A stretch of 64,000 bases of DNA from Asterias rubens (taxonomy: Eukaryota; Echinodermata; Asteroidea; Forcipulatida; Asteriidae): positions 6,722,762-6,786,761 of the forward strand of contig NC_047064.1 of the NCBI RefSeq assembly GCF_902459465.1, written 5' to 3'. Under the pieces are notes generated by a model that was not told the DNA's origin, did no database searches, and worked only from the letters and a program-made list of their open reading frames with translations. Within the stretch, counting starts at the first letter, position 1, and each line of letters starts with the position of its first letter. The translations under genes were made by a program, and so were the position numbers. Shown here in pieces: positions 60,801 through 64,000 of the stretch.

Positions 60801-63227
60801 ATTTAGAAAATCAAAGGAAACAAAACAAACTTACAAAATAAACTAAACAAACAAAGATAATAATATAGCCGCCATTGTGTTCAATAATCGAGTAACCAGT
60901 ACGCAAATTGGCAGCTGCTTTCTTATACTAGGAGAGGATAACGTTGATTAAAACAAGGATGATATTACAGTGTCTCTCGTTCTACGATTATCAGAGTGCA
61001 ATAACCTTAACAATCTCAATACATTACATTACAGCCCATTCAAAACCAAATCTATGCAAGAGTGCATATGAATTGATAATTTAATCACTAAGTCAAGTAT
61101 TGTGGTAGTGGATAAAGAAGCTTGTCTTTGGTTTTTATTTAGGGTGTTTTTTTTTTCCTCTTGGTGAGTGGAGACCAGATGTGCATAAACTTAACTACCT
61201 TCCTATGAGGAAATTTATTCAGGATATATGGGAGACAATTTCAAAGGGGCATCTTTTCTTAGCCACTGCTTCTGTTTAGGCTCTCCAGCTTTAGGGTCTG
61301 TCTGGTAAGTATAACAAATGTTAACCCTGTTGGGGATTCAACCATGTAGAAGCAATGGCTTACCTAAGGGTGTGGGCATGAGGTTGATGTCTTTGGTCCC
61401 TCACTCCCCTAATTCGAGATTAAAAAATTACCCAAATAAAAAGTATCATTTTGACAACTTCTTAGAGTATTTTTTTTTTTACACACAGACAATGTGTTTA
61501 TTTTGTACCTGAGTGGTAGATTATATAACAAATAATTTTTGAAGTTACATAAAGAAAGAGCTGATAAAGGGGCTCGTTTAGGGAAAATGCAAACAGGAGC
61601 TACAGTTTTAATTGGCCAGAAGTGCCCCCCCCCCCGAAGTAATAGTGCAGAGTTGGAAAGGTGGAAGAATAGCCAGATCAAAAGTAAACGCTCCAATATG
61701 AAACATGCCTCAGAAGGAAACCAAATAATAATTGTAATACTGTTTGATTTGCATTAGCGCTTCATCACACCCCTAAGGGGCATTTCAAAGAGCTCATTTC
61801 TTGTTTTTGCAGGATAAAGGCCTGATTCTGAAAACAAGAACGTTAAAAAGGCACACCCTCGATTGGTTGAGTGAGAGTGGGCGAATTCTGCAAATTCAAC
61901 CAATAGAATGGGTTCTCTTTCCGTCATGATCATTATCGTTTTCATTATCGCTGCAGTGTGACTTGGCTTAAGCAGAGCTATGTTTTGAATTATGAGACCT
62001 ATTAATGTTGCACTTTCTAGTGCTTAGTCAAGGTGATACTGTGTAAGTCAGCAGCCACTGCAAGAAACACTGGGACAAACCCTTTCTCTTTGCAATAAGT
62101 GTAATGAGTTCTTTTAGGTGCATTACACAACACACGAACACAAGTTGGCTGACATTTGACTGGTCTGACGATGTTGTAGTTGGCACTTGGTCAGCAGACC
62201 ACTCACTGTGAAAGGCACTGGACACTATTGGTAATTGCTTAAAATAATTGTTAGCATAAAAGCTTACTTGGTAATAAGCAATGGAGAGCTGTTGCTAGTG
62301 TAAAACATTGTGAGAAACGGCTCCCTCTGAAGTAACATACTTTTTGAGCGCGAAGTTATTTCTCACTAAAATATTAAAATTGATTTTGATACCTCAGCTG
62401 AGGTCTTAAAATCATTAAAATCAAGCAACTGAAAGCACACAACTTCTTTTGACAAATGTGTTTTCTTCCATTATTCTCTCGCAACTTCAACAACCAATTG
62501 AGTTCCAATTTTCACAGATTTGTTATTTTATGCATATGTTGAGATACACTAAGTGAGAAGACTGGTCTTTGACTATTGCCAAAGGTGTCCAGTGCCTTTA
62601 TAAAAGAAAACATCAAACTAGACACAATTTCTTCATTGCTATCTAACATCAAATAACATCAAAAGAGCCCTCGATGTTGCATATGTTTTATTAGCTTCTA
62701 GATTGAATTTTATGTGTCCTCAAAGAAAAATCTGATTTGGATTTAGCTTAATGACGATATTTACCCACACAGTCAAAACATCACAAAGCACTGGACAGAA
62801 CATAAAACTCCAATTTGCTTTTTTTTTTACTACAAAAGAAAACGTGACTACCTTATTTTCACAAAACATGTTCACAGGTTGGCCGACTAATGTGTTTGTT
62901 TGAAAAAGGTAAAAGGAACAGAAAACGAGACGCCCAACTGATCAAGGTCCTTTGATTATTCCACATAATGATTGATAATTAGGGTTATTATACAAAATAG
63001 TGTAACGAGGGTGATTATTGTACACAAATGGGGTTCGTCATCGAGAACAATAACACTGATGATGATGAAGGCTCAGCAGGAGCACAGGAAACAATTTTAG
63101 GATTTTGTTGTGATTTTTTTCTTCTTTTGATGGCCGGCAAAATTTGGTGGGAAAATTTTAGATCGTGTTTGGCAAAGTCACAATGATAAAAGTTACAATG
63201 AAACACATAAATTTCAAGCAGGGCCCA
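57831..63227. other. Gene-free repeat-rich stretch
   Basis: No coding exon recognised. A tRNA-like phrase ggttgtgggttcaaatcccc lies at about 58412. A member of the AGCTGCTTAAGCA family lies at about 58880-59040. Poly-G/C runs lie near 58690, 59110, 59510, 60128 and 61626. A family A MITE lies at 62212-62602. AT-rich microsatellite DNA lies at about 60480-60860. Confidence 0.4.
62212..62602 (-). repeat. MITE family A copy (orientation 2)
   Basis: Starts aaaggcactggacactattg and ends caaaggtgtccagtgccttt. Confidence 0.85.
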
Positions 63228-63895
63228 GTTAACAGCTGCTTAAGCACAAATGTTTCTTAGCACAACAAAGCAATATGCTTACAAGAATAAGCTGACCAGG
63301 TAAAATATCATGTCTCATGTGTGACTGGTGTTCTGATTATTTTCGCTCGGATGATAAAGGCTCAATGGGAGCACAGGTAACAATTTGAGGATTTTTGTCT
63401 CTTTTTTTGCTTTGATGGCCAGACAAATTTGGTGGGGAAATTTTTGATTGTGTTTTCAGAGTCAGACAGATAAGCTACAATCAATCAAACACATAATATT
63501 TCAACAAAGCCCAGTTTCATATAGCTGCTCAAGCACGAAAAGTTGCTAAGCAGAACAAAATTGTGCTTACTTACAAGAATAAGGTTACCAGCTAAAATAT
63601 ACCTGTCTCATATAGCTAAGCATGAAAAGTTGCTAAGCATGAAAAGTTGCTAAGCATAACAAAATTGTGCTTACTTACAAGAATAAGGTTACCGGCTAAA
63701 ATATACCTGTCTCACATGAAAAGTTGCTAAGCACAACAAAATTGTGCTTACTTACAAGAATAAGGTTACCGGCTAAAATATACCTGTCTCACATGAAAAG
63801 TTGCTAAGCACAACAAAATTGTGCTTACTTACAAGAATAAGGTTACCGGCTAAAATATACCTGTCTCATGTACAATCTGTGACTGGTAACAGGAG
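63228..63895 (+). repeat. AGCTGCTTAAGCA-family MITE with internal 76-bp tandem expansion
   Basis: Two family members follow one another. In the second, a unit containing gaaaagttgctaagcacaac, gtgcttacttacaagaata, aggttaccggctaaaatata and cctgtctca is repeated about four times between 63539 and 63870. A partial duplication of aagcatgaaaagttgct lies at about 63620. Confidence 0.75.
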
Positions 63896-64000
63896 CACAG
63901 GAAACAATTATAAGATTTTTTGCTATTTTGCTTTTGGTGGCCGACAAAGTTTGGTGGGAAAAGATTGTTTAGATTGTTGATTGCAGTTTGCCGATACATA

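Overview
This is eukaryotic nuclear DNA, AT-rich and intron-rich. It carries four split genes, relics of non-LTR retrotransposons, tRNA-derived SINE-like units and many short inverted-repeat (MITE-like) elements. Gene content (kinesin-3, prefoldin 5, dynactin 6) marks it as animal. The very abundant repeat with ends beginning TTAAAGGCACTGGACACTAT, in introns and intergenic DNA, makes me think of an echinoderm, most likely a sea star. That assignment is inference from remembered repeat sequences, not a search.

Layout. (1) About 1-9.94 kb, minus strand: the 5' thirteen coding exons of a KIF28/KLP-6-type kinesin-3 (motor domain, neck, FHA domain), running off the left edge. (2) 12.47-18.12 kb, minus strand: a complete six-exon prefoldin subunit 5 gene. 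Its first intron holds a 2.7-kb TIR element with an 8-bp target duplication, and a truncated LINE ends about 115 bp upstream of its start codon. (3) 22.04-29.72 kb, plus strand: a complete nine-coding-exon gene for a 565-residue protein with a predicted N-myristoylation signal, a Pro/Gln-rich segment and long coiled-coil/helical regions. I do not recognise it. (4) 32.82-36.96 kb, plus strand: a complete seven-exon dynactin subunit 6 gene. (5) 37-64 kb: no coding exon recognised; MITEs, SINE-like blocks, several tandem arrays and low-complexity DNA.

For the four genes I rebuilt coding exons by hand from splice sites, reading phase and family conservation. All junctions keep frame.

Main hunt results. 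Each of the three recognised conserved genes carries one intron with clear U12-type (minor spliceosome) signals: an AT-AC intron in the kinesin and GT-AG U12 introns in PFDN5 and DCTN6. That is 3 of 31 coding introns. DCTN6 starts inside a perfect TISU initiator (GAAGATGGCGGC) and PFDN5 inside an 11/12 match. A homogeneous 48-bp minisatellite (about 16 units) sits exactly between 58-bp terminal inverted repeats at 42.68-43.56 kb, and two other elements here also hold internal tandem arrays. Four consecutive perfect 17-nt hairpins follow the DCTN6 stop codon. Three of the genes act on microtubules or tubulin, but I see no shared regulation and treat that as chance.
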